Shown piece by piece: positions 13,306-13,355 of a DNA stretch of 13,355 nt (position 1 is its first letter; each line of letters starts with the position of its first letter). The position numbers and the translations under genes are program-made. Source of the DNA: Bacteroidota bacterium. Lineage in GTDB: Bacteria > Bacteroidota > Rhodothermia > Rhodothermales > JAAAOL01. The DNA lies in NCBI GenBank assembly GCA_009908885.1, contig JAAAOL010000446.1, forward strand, positions 1 to 13,355, in the 5' to 3' direction. The notes under the pieces are model-generated. The model searched no databases. It saw nothing but the letters and a program-made list of their open reading frames with translations, and was not told the origin of the DNA.

Positions 13306-13355
13306 CTTCCTTCTGATGTTCGTGGTGCTCCTGCTCGGAGCCGCTCCGTCTCTGG
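13289..13355 (+). CDS. Start of an exported protein (signal peptide only)
   Basis: Twenty-two codons are visible before the window ends: MRRRRSFLLMFVVLLLGAAP and two more residues. Four arginines followed by a hydrophobic stretch are a typical Sec signal peptide; no lipobox cysteine is reached. The start overlaps the end of the lipoprotein gene by 17 bp in another frame and has a good ribosome site, so it is translated from the same message. The mature protein cannot be identified. Given its neighbours it is probably an envelope protein. Confidence 0.6.
   Translation, partial: MRRRRSFLLMFVVLLLGAAPSL

Overview
The window is a dense, GC-rich stretch of bacterial chromosome. It holds no mobile element, CRISPR array, tRNA or rRNA that I can recognise. 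Several things point to Bacteroidota/Rhodothermota (the Rhodothermus/Salinibacter side): a Bacteroidota-style LuxC-like acyl-CoA reductase, a short-chain prenyl synthase with a HNFTLVHDDIMD motif, an HPr with both His15 and Ser46 but no sugar-specific EII genes nearby, a SIS-type glucose/mannose-phosphate isomerase, mostly weak Shine-Dalgarno sites and a large outer-membrane beta-barrel gene. This placement is inference from gene types, not from a marker gene.

Layout. Positions 1-1946 (+) hold the 3' end of a TlpA-like thioredoxin gene, an exported thioredoxin/peroxiredoxin-fold protein with one active-site-like Cys, and a LuxC-like acyl-CoA reductase homologue that lacks the expected cysteine. 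Facing them, 1962-2243 (-) is a stand-alone Nfu N-terminal domain protein. A 291-bp divergent gap with an AT-rich patch follows. Positions 2535-3572 (+) hold a holin-like (Phage_holin_3_6/YqjE-type) two-helix membrane protein and a single-helix partner resembling YqjD/ElaB or DUF3618 proteins. Positions 3624-8688 (+) are a metabolic cluster: adenylate kinase, an overlapping polyprenyl diphosphate synthase, HPr, PTS enzyme I, and a bifunctional phosphoglucose/phosphomannose isomerase.

A 398-bp non-coding gap (8689-9086) with inverted repeats precedes an envelope cluster. This begins with a 991-residue secreted protein that joins a gluzincin metallopeptidase domain, a TolB-like beta-propeller and an Omp85/BamA-like C-terminal barrel. 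Next come a BamB-like PQQ-repeat lipoprotein and the first 22 codons of another exported protein, whose start overlaps the lipoprotein gene.

How the parts fit. HPr and EI would form a phosphorelay from PEP; with no EIIB/C in view it is more likely regulatory than transport-linked, and the neighbouring sugar-phosphate isomerase and adenylate kinase fit central-metabolism context. The 9087-13355 group is the most interesting part. An Omp85-type barrel whose periplasmic side is a protease plus propeller rather than POTRA domains sits directly upstream of a BamB-like lipoprotein, which suggests an uncharacterised outer-membrane assembly, quality-control or export module.
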